56,635 nucleotides of DNA from Candidatus Physcousia equi (GTDB lineage: Bacteria; Bacteroidota; Bacteroidia; Bacteroidales; Bacteroidaceae): NCBI GenBank assembly GCA_018065005.1, contig JAGHUD010000062.1, positions 1-56,635 of the forward strand, read 5' to 3'. The position numbers and the translations under genes were made by a program. The notes beneath the pieces are model-generated. The model was not told the origin of the DNA and ran no database searches. It was given only the letters and a program-made list of their open reading frames with translations. Below, in pieces: positions 9,557 through 16,870 of this stretch (its first letter is position 1; every line of letters starts with the position of its first letter).

Positions 9557-10954
9557 ATGTCACTCATCAAATCTATCTCTGGTATCCGCGGAACCATCGG
9601 CGGTCGCGCAGGCGACACGCTCAATCCGCTCGACATCGTGAAGTTTACCAGCGCCTACGCAACGCTTATCCGTCGCACCACACCCATCACAACGAACAAG
9701 ATTGTCGTGGGACGAGATGCCCGCATCTCAGGCGAGATGGTGAAGAACGTCGTTTGCGGCACACTCATGGGCATGGGCTTCGATGTGGTCAACATCGGAC
9801 TGGCTTCTACCCCTACCACCGAGATTGCCGTCACCATGGAAGAGGCATGCGGCGGCATCATCATCACGGCAAGCCACAACCCCCGCTTCTGGAATGCACT
9901 GAAACTGCTCAACGAGCATGGCGAATTTCTCAATAAGGCGCAAGGCGAAGAGGTGCTCCGCATTGCTGAAGCAGAAGACTTTGAATATGCCGACGTGGAC
10001 CACCTCGGCAAATATCGCGAGGACGACAGCTACGACCAAAAACACATCGACATGGTGCTCGGCCTCGACCTCGTGGATGTGGAAGCCGTGAAGAAGGCTA
10101 AGTTCAAGGTGGCATTCGACGCTGTGAACTCAGTGGGCGGCATCATCCTGCCTAAGCTGTTCGACCAGCTGGGCGTGGAATACACGGGCATGTTCACCGA
10201 ACCCACAGGCGACTTCCAGCACAACCCCGAACCGCTCGAAAAGAACCTGGGCGACATCAAGGCGCTCATGCAGAAGGGCGGACAGGACATCGGCTTTGTG
10301 GTGGACCCCGACGTGGACCGTCTGGCTCTCTTCTGCGAGGACGGCACCATGTATGGCGAGGAGTACACACTCGTCACCGTGGCTGACTACATCCTGCAGC
10401 ACACGCCCGGCAACACCGTGAGCAACCTCTCCTCAACACGTGCACTGCGCGACGTCACCGAAAAGTATGCCGGATGCCAGTACAGCGCCGCTGCCGTAGG
10501 CGAAGTGAATGTGGTGACGAAAATGCGCGAAGTGGGTGCCGTCATCGGCGGCGAAGGTAACGGCGGTGTCATCTATCCCGCTGCACACAGCGGACGTGAC
10601 GCCTTGGTGGGCATCGCGCTCATCCTGACCTATCTCGCAAAGCGAGGCATGAAGACCAGCGAACTGCGTGCTACCTATCCTCCCTACTGCATCGCCAAGA
10701 ACCGCATCGACCTGACACCCGACACGGATGTCGACGCTATCCTCGCTAAGGTGAAGGATATGTACACAGGCAAGGAAGGCACTGAGGTGAACGACATCGA
10801 CGGCGTGAAGATTGACTTCCCCGAGAAGTGGGTACACCTGCGCAAGTCGAACACGGAACCTATCATCCGTGTCTACAGCGAAGCTGCTACCATGGAGGCT
10901 GCCGATGAGATTGGCAAGCAAATCATGGATGTTGTATACTCAATGACGAAATAA
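9557..10954 (+). CDS. glmM: Phosphoglucosamine mutase
   Basis: This 465-aa alpha-D-phosphohexomutase interconverts glucosamine-6-P and glucosamine-1-P for UDP-GlcNAc and peptidoglycan synthesis. The phosphoserine loop is TASHNP (Ser106). The metal site is VDPDVDRLA, the sugar-binding loop is GEGNGG, and the phosphate-binding site RKSNTEPIIRVY is at the C-terminus. It starts ISGIRGTIGG as in Bacteroidales GlmM; a phosphomannomutase role cannot be excluded from sequence alone. Linkage to nagA, 2 nt downstream, favours amino-sugar metabolism. Confidence 0.9.
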   Translation: MSLIKSISGIRGTIGGRAGDTLNPLDIVKFTSAYATLIRRTTPITTNKIVVGRDARISGEMVKNVVCGTLMGMGFDVVNIGLASTPTTEIAVTMEEACGGIIITASHNPRFWNALKLLNEHGEFLNKAQGEEVLRIAEAEDFEYADVDHLGKYREDDSYDQKHIDMVLGLDLVDVEAVKKAKFKVAFDAVNSVGGIILPKLFDQLGVEYTGMFTEPTGDFQHNPEPLEKNLGDIKALMQKGGQDIGFVVDPDVDRLALFCEDGTMYGEEYTLVTVADYILQHTPGNTVSNLSSTRALRDVTEKYAGCQYSAAAVGEVNVVTKMREVGAVIGGEGNGGVIYPAAHSGRDALVGIALILTYLAKRGMKTSELRATYPPYCIAKNRIDLTPDTDVDAILAKVKDMYTGKEGTEVNDIDGVKIDFPEKWVHLRKSNTEPIIRVYSEAATMEAADEIGKQIMDVVYSMTK

Positions 10955-10956
10955 CC

Positions 10957-12120
10957 ATGCTGACGCAAATCGTAAACGGTAAGATCCTTACCCCACAAGG
11001 ATGGATGAAGAATGGTTCTGTCATCCTGAGAGACGACAAGATTCTGGAGGTGACGAACTGCGACCTCGCTGTGATTGGTGCTAACCTCGTGGACGCACGA
11101 GGCATGTATGTCGTGCCTGGAGGCATCGAGATGCATGTGCACGGAGGTGGCGGACGCGACTTCCAGGAAGGCACGCCAGAGGCTTTCGAAACGGCAGTGA
11201 AGGCGCACCTCAAGTATGGCACGACGAGCATCTTCCCCACCCTCTCTTCAAGCACGGTGCCCATGATTCAGCGCGCTGTGGAGACCTGCAACATGATGAT
11301 GGCACAACCCAAGACTCCCGTGCTGGGCTTGCACCTCGAAGGGCATTACCTCAACCCCAAAAAGGCGGGCGCACAGATGCCGGAATGGATCAAGAATCCC
11401 GACCCCAACGAATATGTACACATCGTCGAGAACTCGCCCTGCCTCAAGCGCTGGGATGCCGCTCCCGAAATGCCAGGTGCTGTGCAGTTCGGACGCTACT
11501 GTCGCGAGAAGGGCATCCTGCCCAGTATCGCCCACACGGCGGCTGACTATGCCGACGTGAAGGCGGGCTATGAGGCTGGTTTCACACACGTCACCCACTT
11601 CTATAACGCTATGCCGGGTTTCCACAACAAGCGTGAGTATAAGTATGAGGGAACGGTGGAGAGTGTCTACCTCATCGACGATATGACGGTGGAGTGCGTT
11701 GCCGATGGCATACACGTGCCTCCCACCATCCTGCGCATGTGCTACAAGATAAAGGGCGTGGAGCGCATGGCACTCATCACCGACGCATTGGCTGTGGCTG
11801 CATGCGAAGGCGACAGCAAGGCGTTCGACCCTCGCGTGGTCATCGAAGACGGTGTCTGCAAACTCAGCGACCGCTCGGCACTCGCAGGATCTATCGCCAC
11901 CACCGACCGACTCATCCGCACCGCCGTGCAGATGGCTGACATTCCCTTGGCTGACGCCGTGCGTATGTGCAGCGAGACGCCTGCACGCATCATGGGTGTG
12001 CTCGACCGCAAGGGTACGTTGGAGCATGGCAAGGATGCCGACATCGTCATCCTCGACGAGAAATTGGCTGTACGCTGCGTATGGCAGATGGGCGACATTG
12101 TCGAGAACACGCTGTTCTAA
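10957..12120 (+). CDS. nagA: N-acetylglucosamine-6-phosphate deacetylase
   Basis: This 387-aa amidohydrolase removes acetate from GlcNAc-6-P to give glucosamine-6-P, which feeds GlmM or glycolysis. Visible motifs are the metal-binding HVHGGGGRDF, HLEGHYLNPKKAGA, HFYNAM and the catalytic aspartate in ALITDALAV (Asp276). The ATG is separated from the glmM stop by 2 nt, so the two are co-transcribed and probably translationally coupled. Downstream lie four 44-bp hairpin repeats and then a strong terminator. Confidence 0.95.
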   Translation: MLTQIVNGKILTPQGWMKNGSVILRDDKILEVTNCDLAVIGANLVDARGMYVVPGGIEMHVHGGGGRDFQEGTPEAFETAVKAHLKYGTTSIFPTLSSSTVPMIQRAVETCNMMMAQPKTPVLGLHLEGHYLNPKKAGAQMPEWIKNPDPNEYVHIVENSPCLKRWDAAPEMPGAVQFGRYCREKGILPSIAHTAADYADVKAGYEAGFTHVTHFYNAMPGFHNKREYKYEGTVESVYLIDDMTVECVADGIHVPPTILRMCYKIKGVERMALITDALAVAACEGDSKAFDPRVVIEDGVCKLSDRSALAGSIATTDRLIRTAVQMADIPLADAVRMCSETPARIMGVLDRKGTLEHGKDADIVILDEKLAVRCVWQMGDIVENTLF

Positions 12121-12157
12121 ACCCTCGTCTGTTGTTGGGACTATAGCAATGAGTCCA

Positions 12158-12332
12158 CTCACTCTGTTGCAGAGACAGTGGACAAAGGACACAAAAAACA
12201 CGCTCACTGTTGCAGAGACAGTGGGACAATGACAAGTAGGACCGCGCTCACTGTTGCAGAGACAATGGGGCAATGACAAGTAAGTCAGCTCTCACTGTTG
12301 CAGAGACAATGGGACAATGACACAAAAAAACG
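12158..12332 (+). repeat. 44-bp tandem repeat, four copies, hairpin-forming
   Basis: Units start at 12158, 12203, 12247 and 12291. Each begins CTCACT(C)TGTTGCAGAGACA. The first two contain the inverted repeat CACTGT-TGCAGAG-ACAGTG; the last two have one arm mismatch. A degenerate fifth copy may precede them at about 12124. They lie between the nagA stop and its terminator. Confidence 0.88.
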
Positions 12333-12367
12333 CTCGCTTCCTCACGACAAGGAAGCGAGCGTTTTTT
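12331..12367 (+). terminator. Rho-independent terminator after nagA
   Basis: A perfect 11-bp GC-rich stem (CGCTCGCTTCC / GGAAGCGAGCG) with a 9-nt loop is followed by six T. A run of seven A precedes the stem, so it could also act for the convergent gene at 12483. Confidence 0.92.
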
Positions 12368-12482
12368 GTGCACTACGTTGTGCAGTAATATGGTGGGGGG
12401 CTTTGATTTCTTCTACACCGACGTCACTACCTCAGCAAGGCGAACGATAGGCGCAGAGAGGTGTGGCGGAGCGTGGCTGTCG

Positions 12483-13145
12483 TCATTTTTGATCTTCCTC
12501 TCCTTTCAGGACGGGCAGATGCCATCCGTAGCGAACCGCCAAGATGCGCACAGCCATGACCACGATACTGCTGAAGAGTGCATTGAGTTCGGAGGAAAAA
12601 CCGAGATACACATGGCCAACAATGTAGACAACGCCACCGGCTATGCAAGCCATGGCATAGATCTCCTTGCGGAAGATGAGCGGTACCTCGTTGATGAGAA
12701 TGTCGCGAATGACACCGCCTGCTGCACCGGTGATGCAGCCCATGATGATGGCTGTCCAGGTGGGGAAGCCCATTTGCAGTGTCTTTTCAATGCCAATAAC
12801 ATTGAAGAGTGCTAAGCCTATGGTGTCGAAGATGAACCAGGTGTTCTTTTGGCGAATGAGGTACTTGCCAAAGATGACCACCCAGAAGAGCGAGACAAGA
12901 CACCAAATGATGTAGATATTATTGGTCAGCCAAAAGGGCGAAACACCTAACATCAAATCGCGAAGCGTTCCGCCACCTATCGCGGTCGCCATGCCTACGA
13001 TGAAGGCACCAAACCAATCGAAGCGCTTGGACGATGCGAGGCGAATGCCTGAGATGGCAAACGCCATCGTGCCGATGAACTCGATGATAACAAAAGACGT
13101 GGGGATGCGCAAAGCAGCTCCCAACTCTCTCAATAATTCCAACAT
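12483..13145 (-). CDS. TRIC-type (UPF0126/YadS-like) membrane protein
   Basis: This 220-aa inner-membrane protein of about seven helices contains two copies of the glycine-rich half-repeat typical of bacterial TRIC channels (IEFIGTMAFAISGIRLAS with GGGTLRDLML; second half with GCITGAAGGVIRDILI). Characterised relatives are cation channels; some are annotated as glycine transporters. The substrate is not deducible here. It lies 95 nt downstream of the PqqD-like gene on the same strand and may be the last gene of the rpoD-led run, or independent. Confidence 0.85.
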   Translation of the reverse strand: MLELLRELGAALRIPTSFVIIEFIGTMAFAISGIRLASSKRFDWFGAFIVGMATAIGGGTLRDLMLGVSPFWLTNNIYIIWCLVSLFWVVIFGKYLIRQKNTWFIFDTIGLALFNVIGIEKTLQMGFPTWTAIIMGCITGAAGGVIRDILINEVPLIFRKEIYAMACIAGGVVYIVGHVYLGFSSELNALFSSIVVMAVRILAVRYGWHLPVLKGEEDQK

Positions 13146-13240
13146 GGTTCTTTGATAACTGATTCTGTGGCTACGATCCTTCTCTGCAGAAGGGCTTCGC
13201 CAAGAAGCTTTGCCTTACGTATTACTGACGCGAGGAACAA

Positions 13241-13543
13241 CTACTCCTCCACGATGCCTATCTCTTTCCATTCGTCAAGGATGCGCGTTGCGTCTGCCAA
13301 TGCTTGTTCGGCAGAGACGCCACCCTCTTCTGGCTGTTTGGGGTCCAATTCTCCGTACTCTGTCAAGAGCGCACTGGCGAGATCCTTTACCTCGAAATCA
13401 CGACCGAACACAGCATTCCACATCACTGCAGCACTGTCGTTGAGGTTGATTACCTTACTGAAATCTATGTTCTGGCGTCCACATGCCAATAGGATGTGCT
13501 CTCCGCAGAGGTCGCGCATCTCGAATCCGTCTTTGATTTTCAT
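13241..13543 (-). CDS. PqqD-like protein (RiPP recognition element)
   Basis: This 100-aa protein has the PqqD/RRE winged-helix layout: MKIKDGFEMRDLCGEHILL, then VINLNDSAAVMWNAVFG (the N-D-aliphatic-W region shared by PqqD-like proteins) and an acidic C-terminal helix. RREs bind leader peptides of ribosomally made natural products and hand them to modifying enzymes. A PEEGG insert precedes the last helix. Upstream on the same strand are an S24/S26-type peptidase and an HprK-like protein, partners often found with PqqD-like proteins in lasso-peptide and related loci. No radical-SAM enzyme, cyclase or obvious precursor adjoins it. Confidence 0.82.
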   Translation of the reverse strand: MKIKDGFEMRDLCGEHILLACGRQNIDFSKVINLNDSAAVMWNAVFGRDFEVKDLASALLTEYGELDPKQPEEGGVSAEQALADATRILDEWKEIGIVEE

Positions 13544-13556
13544 GTTCTATTGAAAG

Positions 13557-13713
13557 GTGGTGGGGGTTAGGTTTACAGTTATCTGATGGTGGGTGGTTAG
13601 GTTTGGGTGGGGTGTCGGATGGAGGGTGGTTAGGTTTTGGTAGGGTGTCGGATGGAGGGTGGTTAGGTTTGGGTGGGGTATCTGATGGTGGGTGGTTTTA
13701 CAGGGAATGGTGA
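13557..13713. repeat. 33-bp tandem repeat between pqqD-like and peptidase genes
   Basis: Three full 33-bp units (13588-13620, 13621-13653, 13654-13686), each containing GGTGGTTAGGTTT, are flanked by a variant 31-bp unit (13557-13587) and a partial last unit. The repeat is very G-rich on the plus strand. Stops occur in the frames I translated, so it looks non-coding. Confidence 0.88.
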
Positions 13714-13749
13714 GTGGGCTGTGGGTGGACAGGATTTTGTGGGATATTC

Positions 13750-14277
13750 TTATATGGTTGCTTTATAGATTGCCAAGAGATAGCGGCGCCAACGAAGGCG
13801 TTTGCGCCATTTGACGATGCGACGTTGCAAGGCTGCATCGTTGGCTTTGATGGTGCGCTTGGGACGAATATAATGTGTGACAATGCCACAGACATGGCTG
13901 CGCAGACAGTGTTCTGTTCCACGCAAGTTGCCGTCGCCCATGAGCGTGATGTTGTCGCCGTCGATGGCTATGATGCGGTGCAGTACGTAGTGGCCGGGTC
14001 TTATCTCTGCGAGCACAGCATCATAGTCGCGAAGCTCGTCGACGGGTTTGAGCTGTACCTTGTCGCGCATGTGCTCCAAAAAAGGTCGCATGCTGTAGCC
14101 TTTGACCCAAATGGTGGCAGTGTGCCCCTGGTGGAGATAGTCACGCACCATGCCCAAAAAGGCGTCGTTGGGGAGTTCGCGCCGTTGCTCTTGCTTCAGC
14201 ACGCCATCCACCTTCATGCGACGCTTGCGCCATGGCGAAAGCATCACACGCAATATCTTCTTCAGCAGCTTTTTCAT
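13750..14277 (-). CDS. S24/S26-type peptidase (signal-peptidase-like)
   Basis: This 175-aa protein has the peptidase S24/S26 core: nucleophile Ser62 in WVKGYSMRPFL, then VLAEIRPGHYVLHRIIAIDGD and LMGDGN. Where bacterial leader peptidases and LexA have a catalytic lysine, this protein has His100 (VLHR), as in archaeal and SEC11-type signal peptidases. The N-terminus is basic (KKLLKKILRVMLSPWRKRR) with no clear transmembrane helix, so it may be soluble or peripheral. The setting between HprK-like and PqqD-like genes suggests processing of a peptide. The substrate is unknown. Confidence 0.8.
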   Translation of the reverse strand: MKKLLKKILRVMLSPWRKRRMKVDGVLKQEQRRELPNDAFLGMVRDYLHQGHTATIWVKGYSMRPFLEHMRDKVQLKPVDELRDYDAVLAEIRPGHYVLHRIIAIDGDNITLMGDGNLRGTEHCLRSHVCGIVTHYIRPKRTIKANDAALQRRIVKWRKRLRWRRYLLAIYKATI

Positions 14278-14285
14278 TTCCTTTC

Positions 14286-14430
14286 TACCGTCTATTCTAC
14301 CGTCTGTCCCACCGTTTGGCTACCGTCTACTCTGCCGTTTGGCTACCGTCTGTTCTATCGTCTACTCTACCGTCTATTCTGCCGTCTACTTTACCGTCTT
14401 TCCTACCGTTTGTTCTGCCGTCTGTTTGGG
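14286..14430. repeat. Degenerate 10-13 bp tandem repeat between peptidase and hprK-like genes
   Basis: About twelve units of the type CTACCGTCTAYT, with variants CTGCCGTTTGG and CTATCGTCTACT, fill almost the whole 187-bp gap. Long plus-strand reading frames across it are by-products of the period. Confidence 0.85.
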
Positions 14431-14464
14431 TTCATCATGCTCTCTGCGGCTTCACATGATCGGC

Positions 14465-15370
14465 CTATTTCTTGGCAGCCACCGTTTCGTAGCAAAGACG
14501 TGCTGCTTCGCCGTTGGGCAAGCATCCGAGTTCGTAGATACCCACGCAAGCAACAATCTTGATGATGGTGTCTACCACGTGTGTGTAGACACGCCGGTCC
14601 CATTTCATATTACTCATCGAGGTCAGCAACTCGGTGTAGGCATCGAGGGGCGAAAGGCGTCTGATCTCGTTGCGCGGACGCTGCTGAATACGCACAAATG
14701 CTCCGACGGGCGCCTGCACGTTGCGGTAGCAGGGTGTCTTGCCGCTCCAAGGCGAACCATAGACATGGGCTTGTCCGTCTATGAGGCGCACAATGGGGTT
14801 GTCGTCGTTCATCAGGTCGCAACCCGGTATGTTTTCAAACCAAAGGTGCGTATGCGTGCTCTTGCCTGTGCCGCTGGGCGCTATCATCAGATAGCCATAG
14901 CCATCCTTGCGAATGACGCTGGCATGAACCAAGACGGTGTCGCACGATGAGAAGCAAAACGCATAGGCCATCATCATGGCATTATTGAGGCCGTAGCGCT
15001 TCATGCTTGGCATCGCATGATGGAGCTTCACCCGGCACTGCGTGAAGTCTGGGTTGCTCTCCATCGTCGAACAGAGTTCGCCCTGGACATTGCTCACCTC
15101 GAACTGATAGCCTCCCTCTGCCGTCTGATAGACTCCGTGGTTGCAGCCGCCGCAGTCGAACTGTCCGATCTCGTCGCTGCTGATGGCGATGTCGGCTTGG
15201 TTGTCCACCACAAGCGTGAGCGCCACCTCACCGGGCAATATAAAGTCGCCTTGTGGCTTCACGAGGAAAGGGTCAAAATTAGTCAGCAGCGCCTCATCGC
15301 CGCTGCTCACATTATTATATATAATGGCCACTTTGTGTCCGGCCACGATATAGCATTTCTGGTTGTTCAT
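14465..15370 (-). CDS. HprK-like kinase-fold protein
   Basis: This 301-aa protein resembles the HPr kinase/PEP-carboxykinase-like family found in peptide biosynthesis loci. A Walker A loop APSGTGKST (164-172) follows the conserved VHAS (His149) typical of these proteins. An acidic pair at MNDDNP (189-190) matches the second nucleotide/metal site, and GSPWSGK follows. The N-terminal about 130 residues are a separate beta-rich domain. It is not a canonical HPr kinase, and no PTS genes are near. In lasso-peptide clusters relatives phosphorylate the precursor; here the target is unknown. It reads 59 nt after the small exported protein, towards the peptidase and PqqD-like genes. Confidence 0.82.
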   Translation of the reverse strand: MNNQKCYIVAGHKVAIIYNNVSSGDEALLTNFDPFLVKPQGDFILPGEVALTLVVDNQADIAISSDEIGQFDCGGCNHGVYQTAEGGYQFEVSNVQGELCSTMESNPDFTQCRVKLHHAMPSMKRYGLNNAMMMAYAFCFSSCDTVLVHASVIRKDGYGYLMIAPSGTGKSTHTHLWFENIPGCDLMNDDNPIVRLIDGQAHVYGSPWSGKTPCYRNVQAPVGAFVRIQQRPRNEIRRLSPLDAYTELLTSMSNMKWDRRVYTHVVDTIIKIVACVGIYELGCLPNGEAARLCYETVAAKK

Positions 15371-15429
15371 CCGTTTGGGTGTTTATTGTTTCCTCGCATA
15401 GCCACCGAAGCAGCTTGCCGCTGAAACAT

Positions 15430-15861
15430 CTATTTGCCGTAGGTTTCGGGGTCGACGTAAGGAGAAGCTTTAAACTTCAGTTCGTCCTCTCCTACATAGA
15501 TGAGAAGGAACTTGTCGCTGCGCTGGTACTTACGATTCATCTTCTCGTAGATTTTGTCCACCTGCTTTTTCTTCGTGCTGAAATAAACGGCATTGGTGCT
15601 GTTCTTTACACGATGCTCACCCAACACGAAGTTCTCCAACTGCAGCGCATAATACGAGCGGTCGGCAAGAAAGCCATTGGGCATGATGTAAGCTGAGTCC
15701 ACTTTCATCACATCGGTGAGAAACGCAATGGAATCTGTGAAACTGGCAGAGAAGCCAAAGACGTAGACGGACTGCATCCTTGGTTTCTTGTGGGATTTTG
15801 CCTGTCCCTGCACACCGAGGATGAGCAGCAACATAAGGGCAAAGAATCGTAGTTGTCGCAT
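15430..15861 (-). CDS. Small exported protein of unknown function
   Basis: This 143-aa protein has a signal peptide (MRQLRFFALMLLLILGVQGQA) and no lipobox. The mature part contains VYVFGFSASFTDSIAFLTD and a basic stretch FSTKKKQVDKIYEKMNRKY. I do not recognise a domain; it has the look of a conserved Bacteroidales periplasmic protein. It begins 19 nt after the rpoD stop, so it is almost certainly co-transcribed with rpoD. Confidence 0.7.
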   Translation of the reverse strand: MRQLRFFALMLLLILGVQGQAKSHKKPRMQSVYVFGFSASFTDSIAFLTDVMKVDSAYIMPNGFLADRSYYALQLENFVLGEHRVKNSTNAVYFSTKKKQVDKIYEKMNRKYQRSDKFLLIYVGEDELKFKASPYVDPETYGK

Positions 15862-15880
15862 ACTTGCTTACAAGACTTAG

Positions 15881-16741
15881 TTATCCGAGATAGTTCTTCA
15901 AGAGTTTGCTCTTGGAGTTCTGACGCAGGCGACGTATGGCCTTCTCCTTTATCTGACGCACACGCTCACGAGTCAGGCTGAAACGGTCTCCAATCTCCTC
16001 AAGTGTCATCTCTTGATGTCCGATGCCGAAGAACATCTGGATGATTTGCTTCTCACGCTCGGAAAGCGTGTCGAGCGCACGTTCAATTTCACGGCTCAGC
16101 GATTCGTTCACCAAACCACGGTCGGCGCTGGGGCTGTCATCATTGACGAGCACGTCCAGCAAGCTGTTGTCTTCGCCTTCCACAAAGGGAGCATCCACTG
16201 AGATATGGCGCCCGCTCACCTTCATTGTGTCGCCCACCTTGTCGATGGGCATATCCAACAGTTCTGCCAACTCTTCGGGCGAAGGCTTTCGCTCGTTCTC
16301 TTGCTCGAAACGGCTGAATGCCTTGCTGATTTTGTTCAATGAGCCCACCTGGTTGAGTGGCAGACGCACGATGCGGCTCTGTTCTGCCAATGCCTGCAGG
16401 ATGCTCTGACGAATCCACCACACGGCATAGGAAATGAACTTGAAGCCTCGCGTCTCATCAAACTTTTCGGCTGCCTTGATTAGGCCTAGGTTGCCCTCGT
16501 TGATGAGGTCGGGCAGACTCAGTCCTTGGTTCTGATACTGCTTTGCCACGCTGACAACGAAACGAAGGTTCGCCTTCGTGAGTTTCTCGAGCGCCTGACG
16601 GTCGCCCTTGCGAATCTTCTGCGCCAGCTCGACTTCATCCTCCACTGAGATGAGTTCCTCGCGACCTATCTCTTGCAGATACTTGTCAAGCGACTGACTC
16701 TCACGATTGGTGATACTCTTGGTGATTTTTAGCTGTCTCAT
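15881..16741 (-). CDS. rpoD: Primary sigma factor RpoD (Bacteroidetes type)
   Basis: This 286-aa protein is the housekeeping sigma factor. It is short because Bacteroidetes RpoD lacks region 1.1 and the long non-conserved insert. Region 1.2 is [14 protein letters not shown]. Region 2 includes [34 protein letters not shown] and the promoter-reading helix [15 protein letters not shown]. Region 3 follows, and region 4.2 has the helix-turn-helix [20 protein letters not shown]. It should recognise the TTTG/TAnnTTTG promoters found throughout this window, including its own at 16767-16798. Confidence 0.97.
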   Translation of the reverse strand: MRQLKITKSITNRESQSLDKYLQEIGREELISVEDEVELAQKIRKGDRQALEKLTKANLRFVVSVAKQYQNQGLSLPDLINEGNLGLIKAAEKFDETRGFKFISYAVWWIRQSILQALAEQSRIVRLPLNQVGSLNKISKAFSRFEQENERKPSPEELAELLDMPIDKVGDTMKVSGRHISVDAPFVEGEDNSLLDVLVNDDSPSADRGLVNESLSREIERALDTLSEREKQIIQMFFGIGHQEMTLEEIGDRFSLTRERVRQIKEKAIRRLRQNSKSKLLKNYLG

Positions 16742-16766
16742 ATACTACAAAAACATTTTAAGCGTG

Positions 16767-16798
16767 CAAAAATATAAAAAGTCCCCAAAACGTTCAAA
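16767..16798 (-). promoter_or_regulatory. rpoD promoter
   Basis: On the minus strand TTTG (16795-16798), 20 bp, TATTTTTG (16767-16774), with a leader of about 20 nt. The -33 element lies in the loop, and the -7 element just after the stem, of the hairpin that ends htrA transcription. Confidence 0.8.
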
Positions 16799-16814
16799 TT
16801 TTCGAGGACTTTTT
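16775..16814 (-). terminator. Terminator-like hairpin after htrA, overlapping the rpoD promoter
   Basis: The arms AAAAAGTCC and GGACTTTTT (16806-16814 and 16776-16784) form a stem with a 21-nt loop that can add AAAA/TTTT pairs. Read on the minus strand, the stem ends in a T-rich run. It lies about 60 nt after the htrA stop. Confidence 0.65.
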
Positions 16815-16870
16815 TTAATAAAAAATACTTGATTGAAACGCAAGCACCCGCTTTATGCGGCTACAGCGCC

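Noticed and set aside
13714..14950. Plus-strand frames of 282 and 266 codons across the peptidase and hprK-like genes
   Set aside because: They run antisense to two genes with clear catalytic motifs, and their Leu/Tyr/Arg repeats are just the short repeat read in other frames.
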